Shown here piece by piece: positions 7,888-15,547 of a DNA stretch of 64,000 nt. This DNA comes from Nodosilinea sp. FACHB-131 (GTDB taxonomy: Bacteria > Cyanobacteriota > Cyanobacteriia > Phormidesmidales > Phormidesmidaceae), in NCBI RefSeq assembly GCF_014695395.1, contig NZ_JACJOF010000033.1, forward strand, positions 124,001 through 188,000, given 5' to 3'. A program made the translations under genes and the position numbers. The notes beneath the pieces are model-generated. The model was given only the letters and a program-made list of their open reading frames with translations, had not been told where the DNA came from and made no database searches. Within the stretch, counting starts at the first letter, position 1; every line of letters starts with the position of its first letter.

Positions 7888-9702
7888 ATGGAGCAAACAC
7901 TACTGGGAGGACGGTACCAAGTTGTCCGACGGCTGGGGTCAGGGGGGTTCAGCCGTACCTTTTTAGTGACCGACATCCACCTGCCAAACCACCCTCGGTG
8001 TGTGATCAAGCAGCTCAAGGTACAGGACAAAGACACCGGCACCCTCGATATGGCCCGGCGGCTATTCGACACTGAAGCTCGGGTGCTCTATCAGCTGGGT
8101 AATCATCCCCAAATTCCGGCGCTGATGGCTCACTTTGAAGAGGGCCAAGAGTTTTATTTAGCTCAGGAATATATTGAGGGCAGCCGCCTCAACCGTCAGG
8201 TCGAAGAGGGCAAACCCTGGTCAGAAACGCGGGTGGTGCTGCTACTTCAAGAGGTGCTAGAGATTCTCTCCTTTGTCCACCGCCAGCAGGTGATTCACCG
8301 CGATGTTAAGCCCTCCAACCTGATCCGCCGCCACCGCGACGGCAAGCTGGTGCTGATCGACTTTGGGGCGGTTAAGCAAGTCACCTCATCGCCGCTGCTA
8401 GACGCCGAGACCGGCGCCACCAACATCACCGTGGCCATCGGTACCCACGGCTATATGCCCAACGAGCAGTATGCGGGCAAGCCCCGTTTTAGCAGCGATG
8501 TGTACGCTGTGGGCATTCTCGGCATTCGGGCTTTGACCGGCATCCATCCTCAAAAAATTGAAGAAGACCCGATTACCAGTGAGCTGTCCTGGCGCCACCA
8601 TGCCCCAACGGTGTCATCGTCGCTGGCGGCAGTAATCGACAAAATGGTGCGCTACGACTTTCGCGATCGCTACCCCACAGCTCAAGAAGCCCTCGAAGCC
8701 CTGCAAAATCTGCCCAACCCCCTGCATGGCTTGCTGGGCACCCAAATCTACCAGACCTGGATGAAGGGAGCCAACGGTCGGGGGCCAACATTTCCAGGAG
8801 ACGACAGCGACACTGACGTAGGCCTCACCGAAACCTCGGAGCCCACGGCCTTTGCCGACGATCAAGAACCCACTTCACTGTTTCCAGTCGATTTAGCCTA
8901 CGGGGCCAGTGAAGCGGTGCCGCTGGTGTCTTCAAACCTGGCAGTAGAGGAGTTGAAGTCCCATAGGCACCGCTCGATGGTGGTCAGCAGTCTGATCGGG
9001 GCGCTGAGCCTGCTAGTGCTCTGGCGCAGCGGCCTCACCATCGCCTTTGAACCAACCCCAGGGGCTGCCGTACCGTTTCAGGCAGCGGCAATTCCTACCC
9101 TGACTACTGATTTTGGTCTGCTGCTGCCCCCCGAAGAAAAAGCGGTCTACCTCACCCGCCAGGGCGATCGCCTGCGCTACCAGGGCCGTTACCCCGACGC
9201 CCTCGTCACCTATAACCAAGCGGTCGAGAGTCAGCCAGACTATGCGCCAGCCTACCTAGGGCGCTGCCGAGCCCTGATTGCCCTCAAACGCCCCCTGGAG
9301 GCCATAGTTGCCTGCGACGACGCTTTGGCCTACAGCACCTACTACCCTGAGGCCGTTCGCAGCAAGGGCAATGCAGAAGAACAGCAGGGAAAGCTGTTGG
9401 CCGCCCTAGAGCTGTATGAGAGCACCAACCGCCTCATGCCCGCTATGTTTGAGGCTTGGCTCGACCGGGGCCGCGTGCTGCAAAAGCTAGGTCGCTCTGC
9501 CGAGGCCATTGGTGCCATTGACCAGGCGATCGCCCGCAACCGTGAGTCAGCTGAAGCCTGGACCGTGCGCGGCGAAGCTACCTGGGACCTCCAACGCTAC
9601 GACCAGTCGATCATTGCCCTCGAAAAAGCCCTGCAGATTGACCCCGACTACGGTCCGGCTAAGGAGTTGCGCAAGCGGGCGCGGCAGACTTTGGGGAGGT
9701 AA
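7888..9702 (+). CDS. serine/threonine protein kinase with C-terminal TPR repeats
   Basis: This is a 604-residue Hanks-type kinase of the cyanobacterial Spk/Pkn type. The glycine loop LGSGGFSRTF is near residue 17, the ATP-binding Lys in CVIKQLK near 47, the catalytic loop HRDVKPSN near 137 and DFGAVK near 158. The kinase domain ends near residue 275. A linker leads to one transmembrane segment (about 358-378, SSLIGALSLLVLW), followed by TPR-like repeats from 415 to the end (for example YPDALVTYNQAVE and AEAIGAIDQAIA). A membrane-anchored receptor kinase with an extracytoplasmic TPR domain is the natural reading. Substrates are unknown. The gene stands alone on its strand. Confidence 0.93.
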   Translation: MEQTLLGGRYQVVRRLGSGGFSRTFLVTDIHLPNHPRCVIKQLKVQDKDTGTLDMARRLFDTEARVLYQLGNHPQIPALMAHFEEGQEFYLAQEYIEGSRLNRQVEEGKPWSETRVVLLLQEVLEILSFVHRQQVIHRDVKPSNLIRRHRDGKLVLIDFGAVKQVTSSPLLDAETGATNITVAIGTHGYMPNEQYAGKPRFSSDVYAVGILGIRALTGIHPQKIEEDPITSELSWRHHAPTVSSSLAAVIDKMVRYDFRDRYPTAQEALEALQNLPNPLHGLLGTQIYQTWMKGANGRGPTFPGDDSDTDVGLTETSEPTAFADDQEPTSLFPVDLAYGASEAVPLVSSNLAVEELKSHRHRSMVVSSLIGALSLLVLWRSGLTIAFEPTPGAAVPFQAAAIPTLTTDFGLLLPPEEKAVYLTRQGDRLRYQGRYPDALVTYNQAVESQPDYAPAYLGRCRALIALKRPLEAIVACDDALAYSTYYPEAVRSKGNAEEQQGKLLAALELYESTNRLMPAMFEAWLDRGRVLQKLGRSAEAIGAIDQAIARNRESAEAWTVRGEATWDLQRYDQSIIALEKALQIDPDYGPAKELRKRARQTLGR

Positions 9703-9848
9703 GGGTGATGAGGGAGGTAAGGGTGATGAGGGAGATGAGGAAAATAGGGGAGATGAGGGGGATTGGGTAAGCGACAGTCTTATGCTTCCGCCCTCCTTAC
9801 CTTCCCCATCCTCCTCATCTTCCCCACCCGCCTCACCTGCCCTACCGC
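9703..9848. repeat. G-rich / C-rich short repeat array between convergent genes
   Basis: The plus strand first shows repeated GGTGATGAGGGAGGTAAG and GGGGAGATGAGG-like units (9703-9770), then their pyrimidine-rich near-complements (9788-9842, CCTCCTTACC, CCTCCTCATC). The two arms could fold into a long stem. It lies between the kinase and transglutaminase genes and belongs to the family also seen near 12826, 30890, 31313, 33525, 40325, 46203, 59421 and 60434. Confidence 0.65.
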
Positions 9849-10712
9849 CTAATTCCCCAGCACCTCCACCCGAATCTCGGTCTCTAGACTAGACCCTACC
9901 CGGCTCCCCTCTTGAGTCGTGCCGCTGACGGGCAGAGTTTGCGCCGGAAAGGGGCTGGCCGCTAGGGCAATATGGCGATCGCTGACCGCTAGACCCTGGG
10001 TGGGGTCAAAGGCGCGCCAGCCCCCACCCGGCAGGTAGGCCTCGGCCCAGGCGTGCAGGTCGCGATCGAGACTTGTGCTGTCGCCCTCCTCATAACCGCT
10101 GACAAAGCGAGCCGCCACCCCCACCGCCCAGCAAGCCTCCATAAATAGCACGGCAAAGTCGCGGCAGCTGCCCAGCTTTTTGCCCCAGGTGATGCCCCCT
10201 GGCCAGGGAGCGCCCGTTGGTCGGTTGGTGTACTCACAGGCTTCGTAGATGCGGCCCACTAGAGCGGTCAAAAAAAGCCCAACGTTGCCCTCTACCTGGT
10301 GAGCCAGTGTCTGGGCCAGGTCAACTACTCCAGGCCCCAGGGCAGGGGCACTGGCTGAAGCCAAGTAGGGGGCTAATGTGGTTCCCAAGCTGGTGGGATA
10401 GTCGATGGGTAGGGTAGTGGCCCAAGGCTCTGCCAAATAATCAAAGGGGTTGGTGCGATAGGTTTCGACCTCAGCAGTGGTGATAATTTCAAACTGCTCT
10501 ACAGGGTTAGGCGCAAACCACAGACCTACGGTGCTGTTGCCATCGGTATCGGCGATCGCGCTCTGCTGAGTTGGCTTTGGGGTGACCTCAAGGGTAAAAT
10601 GCCGCAGCTGCTGAGCACCGTCACTACGGGGTCGCAGGCGCAGAGTGTGGGGCCGCAGGGTGACGGGCTGCTGATAGCAGTAGCGGGTTAGGTGGCGAAT
10701 TTGGTAGCGCAT
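9849..10712 (-). CDS. transglutaminase-like (cysteine protease fold) family protein
   Basis: The 287-residue product has the N-terminal domain typical of bacterial transglutaminase-like proteins (MRYQIRHLTRYCYQQPV, residues 1-140) followed by the transglutaminase core. The Cys-His-Asp triad is seen in GSCRDFAVLFMEACW, DLHAWAEAYLPG and FDPTQG. Members are thought to act as peptidases or amidases rather than cross-linking enzymes; the substrate is unknown. The ATG at 10712 matches the family start (RYxxxHxTxYxY). No signal peptide is seen. It converges with the kinase gene across a repeat array. Confidence 0.9.
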   Translation of the reverse strand: MRYQIRHLTRYCYQQPVTLRPHTLRLRPRSDGAQQLRHFTLEVTPKPTQQSAIADTDGNSTVGLWFAPNPVEQFEIITTAEVETYRTNPFDYLAEPWATTLPIDYPTSLGTTLAPYLASASAPALGPGVVDLAQTLAHQVEGNVGLFLTALVGRIYEACEYTNRPTGAPWPGGITWGKKLGSCRDFAVLFMEACWAVGVAARFVSGYEEGDSTSLDRDLHAWAEAYLPGGGWRAFDPTQGLAVSDRHIALAASPFPAQTLPVSGTTQEGSRVGSSLETEIRVEVLGN

Positions 10713-11202
10713 AGCCAAATAAGAATTGAGCAGAAACTTAGCAGAGCACAGACAGGCAATAACGTCACACCAAGCTAGGCAAACTTGTTTTCTGCTTCTG
10801 AGCCTAACTACAAGAGTCAACAAAAAACTAGCGATCCCCGAAATCAGAACAAAAAGGCGGGATCCGGACTCGGAGATTAAAGGTAAGCACGATAACCGGT
10901 CGACATCCGTCGACTCAGAATTGTAAACAGCCGTATCAATTTTTGGCTTGCTAGCTCTATCTAAAGGCGGGGATCATTGCCCCGAGCTTGATCCCAAGAT
11001 TAAGGATTTATAAAATAAACTTACACCTCTAATAAACGAGGCGATAATAAACACCAGGGAAGATGAGATTTTGGTCTGCATTTTTGAGCGCCACTCAAGT
11101 AATTCCCGTGATGTTTTGTCCATTGCGGGAACTCTTTTTAATAAGATCTAACCCCAATAATATCCCTTAATTGTTCTGTCAAAAAGCTGCCGGAGTTACA
11201 AA
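10713..11202. other. 490-bp divergent, A/T-richer intergenic region
   Basis: The gap lies between the transglutaminase-like gene (minus) and the zinc-ribbon gene (plus). From about 10920 to 11200 it is clearly richer in A and T than its surroundings. Two GTCGAC sites lie close together near 10898-10914. I saw no small gene with convincing codon use. An unannotated small RNA is possible but nothing in the sequence identifies one. Confidence 0.4.
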
Positions 11203-11391
11203 ATGATTGGTCATTCTCAACAAGTACACTGCCCTAACTGTGGACACCTAGCCGAAAGGCACCACACTTACCCCGACCAGCAGGTGCAAACTCAGTGCGC
11301 CGCTTGTGACTACCTCATGATTACCTGCGCCGTCACCGGCAACGTGATTGAGGCCCACGCACCGGGTATATTCGCCGCTTCGGCTTGCTAG
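11203..11391 (+). CDS. small zinc-ribbon protein, conserved in cyanobacteria
   Basis: The 62-residue product has two CxxC knuckles (Cys10/Cys13 in HCPNCGHLAE and Cys32/Cys35 in QCAACDYLM), the pattern of a rubredoxin-like zinc ribbon. Such short proteins are widespread in cyanobacteria and are often mislabelled as PriA fragments. The function is unknown. The ATG follows CCGGAG about 9 bases upstream. Two hairpins follow the stop codon, which suggests a single-gene transcript. Confidence 0.75.
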   Translation: MIGHSQQVHCPNCGHLAERHHTYPDQQVQTQCAACDYLMITCAVTGNVIEAHAPGIFAASAC

Positions 11392-11419
11392 CCTAGGCTT
11401 GACCAATCGACCGGCATCC

Positions 11420-11443
11420 ACCTAAGGTTCTTCCCCCTTAGGT
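11420..11443 (+). terminator. hairpin downstream of zinc-ribbon gene
   Basis: An 8-bp perfect stem (ACCTAAGG / CCTTAGGT) flanks a short C-rich loop, 29 bases after the stop codon. There is no long T-run, so it may be a weak terminator or stability element. Confidence 0.4.
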
Positions 11444-11458
11444 CATCGCAAATTTGTT

Positions 11459-11498
11459 ATCCCCGGCCTTGCCTTAGCGGCAGCGTCGGGGATTTTTA
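11459..11498 (+). terminator. probable Rho-independent terminator
   Basis: Arms ATCCCCG (11459-11465) and CGGGGAT (11487-11493) are followed by TTTTT. The position, after the zinc-ribbon gene and before codA, fits termination of the former. Confidence 0.65.
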
Positions 11499-11592
11499 AT
11501 TGGGGATTGCCGCTGGGGATGTCTCTGGCTGGGACGAAGTTGATATAGTCGAGGCCGTAACGATAGGACAAACTGCGCCAAAGGGGCTAGCC

Positions 11593-12825
11593 ATGGACAT
11601 GATTTTGCGAAACGGTAAGCTATCCAGCGGTGAGTCAGTCGATATCGGTCTTAAAGATGGCCGCATAGGGGCCATAGAACCCAATTTAGCTATCTCAGCC
11701 GCTCAGGAACTTGCCCTTGGTGGCAGGCTGGTCAGCCCGCCCTTTGTAGAATCACACATTCACCTTGACTCGGCACTGACGGCGGGACAGCCCCGCTGGA
11801 ATCAAAGTGGCACCCTGTTTGAAGGCATTGAGATCTGGCGCGATCGCAAACAGTCCCTCACCCTAGAAGATGTCAAAGCGCGGGCGATCGCCACCCTCAA
11901 GCTCCAGGCTCAGCAGGGAGTACTCTTTGTGCGCACCCACGCCGACGTCAGCGAAACCAGCCTCACCGCCCTCAAAGCCCTGCTCGAAGTCCGTGACACA
12001 GTCAAGGACTGGATCACCGTGCAAGTCGTTGCCTTTCCCCAAGACGGCCTCTACGGCAGCCCCGGCAATCTTGAATTAATGGAGGAATCCCTCAAACTGG
12101 GGGCCGACGCCGTCGGTGGCATTCCCCACTACGAAATGACCCGCGAAGACGGCGTCCAGTCGGTACACCGCATTTTTGAGCTGGCCCAGCGCTACGATCG
12201 CCTGATCGACATCCACTGCGACGAAATCGACGACGACCAGTCGCGCTTTCTAGAAGTGGTCGCCGCCTGCGCCGTGCGATCGGGCCTTGGGCCACGAGTC
12301 ACCGCCAGCCACACCACCGCCTTTGCCAGCTACAACAACGCCTATGCCTTCAAGCTCATGGGCCTGCTGGCGCGATCGCAAATCAACTTCATCGCCAACC
12401 CGCTAATCAACATCACCCTCCAGGGCCGCACCGACACCTACCCCAAACGGCGCGGCGTCACCCGCGTCAAAGAACTCTGGCAGCAGGGTATCAACGTCAG
12501 CCTAGGCCACGACTGCGTGCAAGACCCCTGGTACAACCTGGGCACCGGCAACATGCTCGATGTCGCCGCCATGGCCGTCCACGTCTGCCAAATGACCGGC
12601 CAGGACGAAATCGCCGCCAGCTACGACATGATCACTACCAACGGCGCTAAAACCCTCGCCCTAAACAATTCCTACGGCCTCGAAGTCGGCAAACCCGCCA
12701 ACCTCATCGTTCTTGACGCCGACAGCCCCTATGACGCGATCTGCCGCCGCGCCACCGTCACCCACGTCTTCTCCCAAGGCAAGCTGCTAGTGCAGACGAA
12801 GCCGGCAGAGGTGAAGTGGGAGTAG
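11593..12825 (+). CDS. codA: cytosine deaminase
   Basis: This amidohydrolase-superfamily enzyme converts cytosine to uracil and ammonia in pyrimidine salvage. The metal-site motifs match the CodA pattern: VESHIHLDS, HCDEIDDDQSRF, ASHTTA and GHDCVQDPWY (E. coli CodA has closely similar blocks). The 410-residue length fits. I chose the ATG at 11593, giving MDMILRNGKL; the upstream in-frame start at 11500 would lie immediately beside the terminator hairpin. Related amidohydrolases (isocytosine or N-isopropylammelide hydrolases) are an alternative, but the DPWY block favours CodA. No codB permease is adjacent. Confidence 0.88.
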   Translation: MDMILRNGKLSSGESVDIGLKDGRIGAIEPNLAISAAQELALGGRLVSPPFVESHIHLDSALTAGQPRWNQSGTLFEGIEIWRDRKQSLTLEDVKARAIATLKLQAQQGVLFVRTHADVSETSLTALKALLEVRDTVKDWITVQVVAFPQDGLYGSPGNLELMEESLKLGADAVGGIPHYEMTREDGVQSVHRIFELAQRYDRLIDIHCDEIDDDQSRFLEVVAACAVRSGLGPRVTASHTTAFASYNNAYAFKLMGLLARSQINFIANPLINITLQGRTDTYPKRRGVTRVKELWQQGINVSLGHDCVQDPWYNLGTGNMLDVAAMAVHVCQMTGQDEIAASYDMITTNGAKTLALNNSYGLEVGKPANLIVLDADSPYDAICRRATVTHVFSQGKLLVQTKPAEVKWE

Positions 12826-13157
12826 GTAGTGAGGAGTGGGGGGTTAGGGGGTGGATGGGTGGATGGGTCGTTGAGGGGATGAGGAAGGTGAGGGAGTAGG
12901 GAAGTAGGAGTAAATGTTGGCCATAGGCCCATTGGCAAAACAGAGGTTTAAACCAATGATCAGTTATTCCTTTCCGTGAGGTCAAGGACGACGGAACGTC
13001 CTTGTCGATGGGGGTCTGGGGCCAGCGAAATGGCCCCGGCAGCAGATCTGGCCTTCACCCCAATTGTGCGCCGCAAGCCCAGATCTTTAGCTGAGAAACC
13101 TTCCCTCTCTCCCAACCCCTCTCTCAGAGGGCGAGGGGAGCAATTCATCGCGTTCCT
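12826..13157. other. 332-bp convergent intergenic region with repeat and three stem-loops
   Basis: From 12826 to 12910 there is a G-rich array with GGGTGGATGGGTGGATGGGT-like units. Then come two perfect hairpins: CAAGGACG / CGTCCTTG (12983-13004) and GGGGCCA / TGGCCCC (13018-13037). A third structure is a CCCTCTCTC..GAGGG..GAGGGG type element at about 13101-13140, a motif common between cyanobacterial genes. No gene is seen. The stems could terminate codA and the SDR gene from both sides. Confidence 0.55.
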
Positions 13158-13928
13158 TTAGTGAAAATAAGACGCCCCATTCACATCAAACGTCGCCCCA
13201 GTCGCATGGGGCGCTAATCCTGCCACCAAAAACGCCACCAAATTGGCAATATCCTGCGGCTCCGCCGGTGCTCCCATGGGAATGTCCCGCGTCACATACT
13301 CCGCTCCTCGCTCCGCCATCACCTGCTCAATGCGATCGGTACGCACAAACCCCGGAGCGATCGCATAGGCCCGCACCCCATCTGTCGCAAACCCCTTCGC
13401 GATCGTGCGGGTCAGCCCGATCACCCCGCCCTTCGATGCCGCATAGGCCATAAACTCTGGCCCATCACCCCGAAACGCCGCCCGGCTCGCCAAGTTGACT
13501 AATGTGCCGCCCCCCCGGGTCTGAAAATGGCTAATCGCCTCTCGACACAGATCGGCCATGGCAACAAGGTTGACCTGAAGCGTCTCTTGCCAGGCCGTCG
13601 CCCACTGCTCCCACTCAGCCGTAATTGAGGCGGCGGGCATAGTCGCGGCATTGTTGATCACCGCACTCACGCTGCCTCGCCAAGCTAGGGACTGTGCCCA
13701 CAACTCTAGAGCCGCCCCCGGCACCGCTAAATCGGCACGAACCAGGTGAGTGCGCTCATTGCCGAGGTCAGCGGCGAGCTGCCTGATCTCAGCTTCACCC
13801 TGGCTGTAGTGAAGAATAACCGCCGCTCCAGCCTCATGTAGAGTACGAGCGATCGCTGCCCCAATCCCTCGCGAGGCTCCCGTCACCAACACCGTGCTGC
13901 CCTGCAAATCAATCAAAGTCATAGCCAT
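13158..13928 (-). CDS. short-chain dehydrogenase/reductase (SDR) family oxidoreductase
   Basis: The 256-residue classical SDR has the nucleotide-binding TGASRGIGAA motif near residue 17, INNAATMP near 90 (the usual NNAG variant) and the catalytic Ser-Tyr-Lys with YAASK near 161. The C-terminus ends in the family's GATFDVNGASYF block. It resembles FabG, but FabG proper is normally encoded elsewhere and the substrate cannot be read from the sequence. The first two ATGs are 6 bases apart (13928, 13922). It converges with codA. Confidence 0.88.
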   Translation of the reverse strand: MAMTLIDLQGSTVLVTGASRGIGAAIARTLHEAGAAVILHYSQGEAEIRQLAADLGNERTHLVRADLAVPGAALELWAQSLAWRGSVSAVINNAATMPAASITAEWEQWATAWQETLQVNLVAMADLCREAISHFQTRGGGTLVNLASRAAFRGDGPEFMAYAASKGGVIGLTRTIAKGFATDGVRAYAIAPGFVRTDRIEQVMAERGAEYVTRDIPMGAPAEPQDIANLVAFLVAGLAPHATGATFDVNGASYFH

Positions 13929-14058
13929 TGCCGCGTTAGTAGTTCAGCACCCAGCGTTTTGCCGCTGCCCCATCTCAGGTTGTGGAGGACAGGACAGCCA
14001 TAGCCAATGTACAGCGCAGCTTAATTCCCCAAGAATGTAAACAATTTCGCAATATTTA

Positions 14059-14076
14059 TTTACATTGTGTTACGAT
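14059..14076 (+). promoter_or_regulatory. HLR1-like element (putative RpaB site) upstream of HLIP gene
   Basis: Two direct octamers, TTTACATT (14059-14066) and GTTACGAT (14069-14076), are separated by two bases. The HLR1 consensus is two (G/T)TTACA(T/A)(T/A) units with a 2-bp gap; the first matches fully and the second has one mismatch. HLR1 is the known binding site of the high-light regulator RpaB and is typical of hli promoters. It lies 30 bases before the start codon. Confidence 0.6.
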
Positions 14077-14105
14077 CGGCTCACTGAAGCAACGGAGAAT
14101 ACCCC

Positions 14106-14318
14106 ATGACCACTAGTGGTTACACCACCGAAGAGGGCGGTCGTCTCAATAACTTTGCCGTTGAACCAAAAGTTTACGTCGATGACAGCCAGCAGTTCGG
14201 CTTCAACGAATATGCTGAGAAAATCAACGGTCGCCTAGCAATGCTGGGCTTTGTGTCGGCGGTGCTGTTTGAAGCAGCAACGGGCCACGGCATTGTCACC
14301 TGGCTCACTCATCTATAG
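14106..14318 (+). CDS. hli: high light-inducible protein (HLIP/Scp family)
   Basis: The 70-residue one-helix protein has the chlorophyll-binding motif [12 protein letters not shown] near residues 38-49, followed by one membrane helix. HLIPs sit in the thylakoid membrane, bind chlorophyll and carotenoid, and protect photosystem II assembly intermediates. The N-terminal 35 residues are soluble and acidic. The ATG is preceded by GGAGA 8 bases upstream and by an HLR1-like box, which suggests induction by strong light. Confidence 0.92.
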   Translation: MTTSGYTTEEGGRLNNFAVEPKVYVDDSQQFGFNEYAEKINGRLAMLGFVSAVLFEAATGHGIVTWLTHL

Positions 14319-14420
14319 CTAGAGCTTCTGCTGGGTTTGGGCTAACGCTAACGCCTTGAGCAATTAAATTGTTGCCAACGAAAAAGTCATCATTCCCACA
14401 CCCATATTTCAAAAAACTTG

Positions 14421-14437
14421 TGTTACGTTAAGTAACA
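14421..14437. promoter_or_regulatory. inverted repeat upstream of second HLIP gene
   Basis: TGTTAC (14421-14426) and GTAACA (14432-14437) form a perfect 6-bp inverted repeat around GTTAA. The left half with its spacer also reads as a degenerate HLR1 half-site (GTTACGTT). It lies about 45 bases before the start codon, where a regulator could bind. Confidence 0.35.
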
Positions 14438-14481
14438 GGATATTGATTTTTGGCCCTTTAATCATTTAGGAGATATCCACC

Positions 14482-14625
14482 ATGGAAGCCAACCAGACCA
14501 AGTTCGGATTTGTAGACTTTGCAGAAACCTGGAACGGCCGTTTGGCTATGCTGGGTTTCGTAATTGGTGTTGCCACTGAGTTCTTGACCGGCCAAGGCAT
14601 CCTGTCTCAGATCGGGTTGATGTAA
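14482..14625 (+). CDS. hli: high light-inducible protein, short form
   Basis: This 47-residue gene reads MEANQTKFGFVDFAETWNGR and continues LAMLGFVIGVATEF. The [12 protein letters not shown] block is the chlorophyll-binding HLIP motif and the rest is one membrane helix. A strong ribosome-binding site (AGGAG at 14467-14471) lies 10 bases before the ATG, and a perfect terminator follows the stop. It is the shorter of the two HLIPs here, typical of HliA/HliB-type proteins that pair with other one-helix proteins in the thylakoid. It is probably transcribed from its own promoter. Confidence 0.92.
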   Translation: MEANQTKFGFVDFAETWNGRLAMLGFVIGVATEFLTGQGILSQIGLM

Positions 14626-14656
14626 GCCATCTGCAAATTCGACAATTAAATAGCAA

Positions 14657-14693
14657 AAAAGCGGAGAGTGAAGTTCACTCTCCGCTTTTCCGT
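14657..14693 (+). terminator. Rho-independent terminator after second HLIP gene
   Basis: Arms AAAAGCGGAGAGTGAA (14657-14672) and TTCACTCTCCGCTTTT (14674-14689) are perfectly complementary around a single G. It is the strongest stem-loop in this area, with T-rich sequence in the 3' arm. Confidence 0.8.
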
Positions 14694-14854
14694 TGTCAAC
14701 CGTGAGTTTAGGGCGTTGTTATCAATTCGGACCAAAATTCTTATCCCGTAGGCATTGCCGCGCCCGACCTAAAAATAGGGTAGGGACTGTAACCGCTGAT
14801 TTTTGTCCGTTGGCGGTTAATTAACGACAGCCCCTAGGCCCCAGGGTCAAGGTA

Positions 14855-15184
14855 TTACATCATGCGAGTGAGCGCAGTTATCTTAGACAGCTTGACAGCA
14901 TTTAGCCCGTCTAGGTCACCGAGGCTTAGCCAGCCTTCTTTAATCAAATCAGCAAACACAAACAGCAGCGCTGACTCTCGATCGTCATACTTGCCGTCAA
15001 GTTCGTGCCGACGGGCGCTGAGAAAGTCGTGCAGTTGCCAAACGTCATCAGTACTAGCAATAGAACTCGCCTGTTCCCGTACCACCTGCACCAATGCCTG
15101 AATTTCTCGCTGGTACGCCTGGTCAAAGGCGGCCTTAGCAATGGACTGCTCCTGTATTGTCCACTGGAGTTCGCTAGTCTGCAT
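14855..15184 (-). CDS. frp: fluorescence recovery protein (FRP)
   Basis: FRP binds the C-terminal domain of activated orange carotenoid protein, detaches it from phycobilisomes and speeds its return to the inactive state. The 109-residue length equals that of known FRPs. Recognised blocks are AYQREIQAL near residue 23, DDVWQLHDFLSARR near 46, KYDDRESALLFVFADL near 64 and EGWL near 82. The protein is expected to be an all-helical dimer. It lies downstream of ocp on the same strand, with a 360-bp gap and two stem-loops between, so it probably has its own promoter. Confidence 0.9.
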   Translation of the reverse strand: MQTSELQWTIQEQSIAKAAFDQAYQREIQALVQVVREQASSIASTDDVWQLHDFLSARRHELDGKYDDRESALLFVFADLIKEGWLSLGDLDGLNAVKLSKITALTRMM

Positions 15185-15399
15185 GATTCAAAGATTGAAA
15201 AAGAGGATGAAAAACTGCCATAGATGACTCCCGAGAATGCACTCAGCACCATCGCAGTGCTTGAAGCGACACCTCAGTTGGATAGGGCTGCGGCTGAACC
15301 CTCAGTGGTGGTCAGCCCCTGTCTATATTTGTGTAGCAACCATGGATATCTATCTATATTAAGGAATATTACAGAGCTTTGCAAGCTCTCATAAACCAT

Positions 15400-15425
15400 A
15401 GGCCACCCCCAACTGAGGGTGGCCT
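15400..15425 (-). terminator. stem-loop between ocp and frp
   Basis: A 9-bp perfect stem with an 8-base loop. It lacks a T-run, so termination of ocp transcripts is possible but not certain. Confidence 0.4.
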
Positions 15426-15511
15426 GTAGTCTGTTTAGGTTTAGGCAAGCCCAGCTAGGCAGCTAAACCAGAAACCGGCTCTTTGCTAGAGGGTATCCGC
15501 CGATCGCAGTT

Positions 15512-15528
15512 CAGAAACCCGGTTTCTG
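15512..15528. repeat. AGAAACC/GGTTTCT palindrome
   Basis: CAGAAACC and GGTTTCTG flank one C. This palindrome occurs between genes in many filamentous cyanobacteria and may be a dispersed repeat unit. Here it is 20 bases past the ocp stop codon. Confidence 0.5.
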
Positions 15529-15547
15529 GCTACGCCTCGTCAAAACT

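Larger units (their letters stand above)
15185..15547. other. 363-bp gap between ocp and frp
   Basis: The gap holds the ocp 3' region and the probable frp promoter. It contains a 9-bp perfect stem (AGGCCACCC 15400-15408, GGGTGGCCT 15417-15425) and the palindrome CAGAAACCCGGTTTCTG at 15512-15528 just after the ocp stop. A partial AGAAACCGG copy is at about 15470. No gene is seen. Confidence 0.5.

Noticed and set aside
13158-13928. SDR gene considered as fabG of fatty-acid synthesis
   Set aside because: No other fatty-acid synthesis gene is adjacent and the NNAA variant and C-terminus do not single out FabG, so only the family is named.
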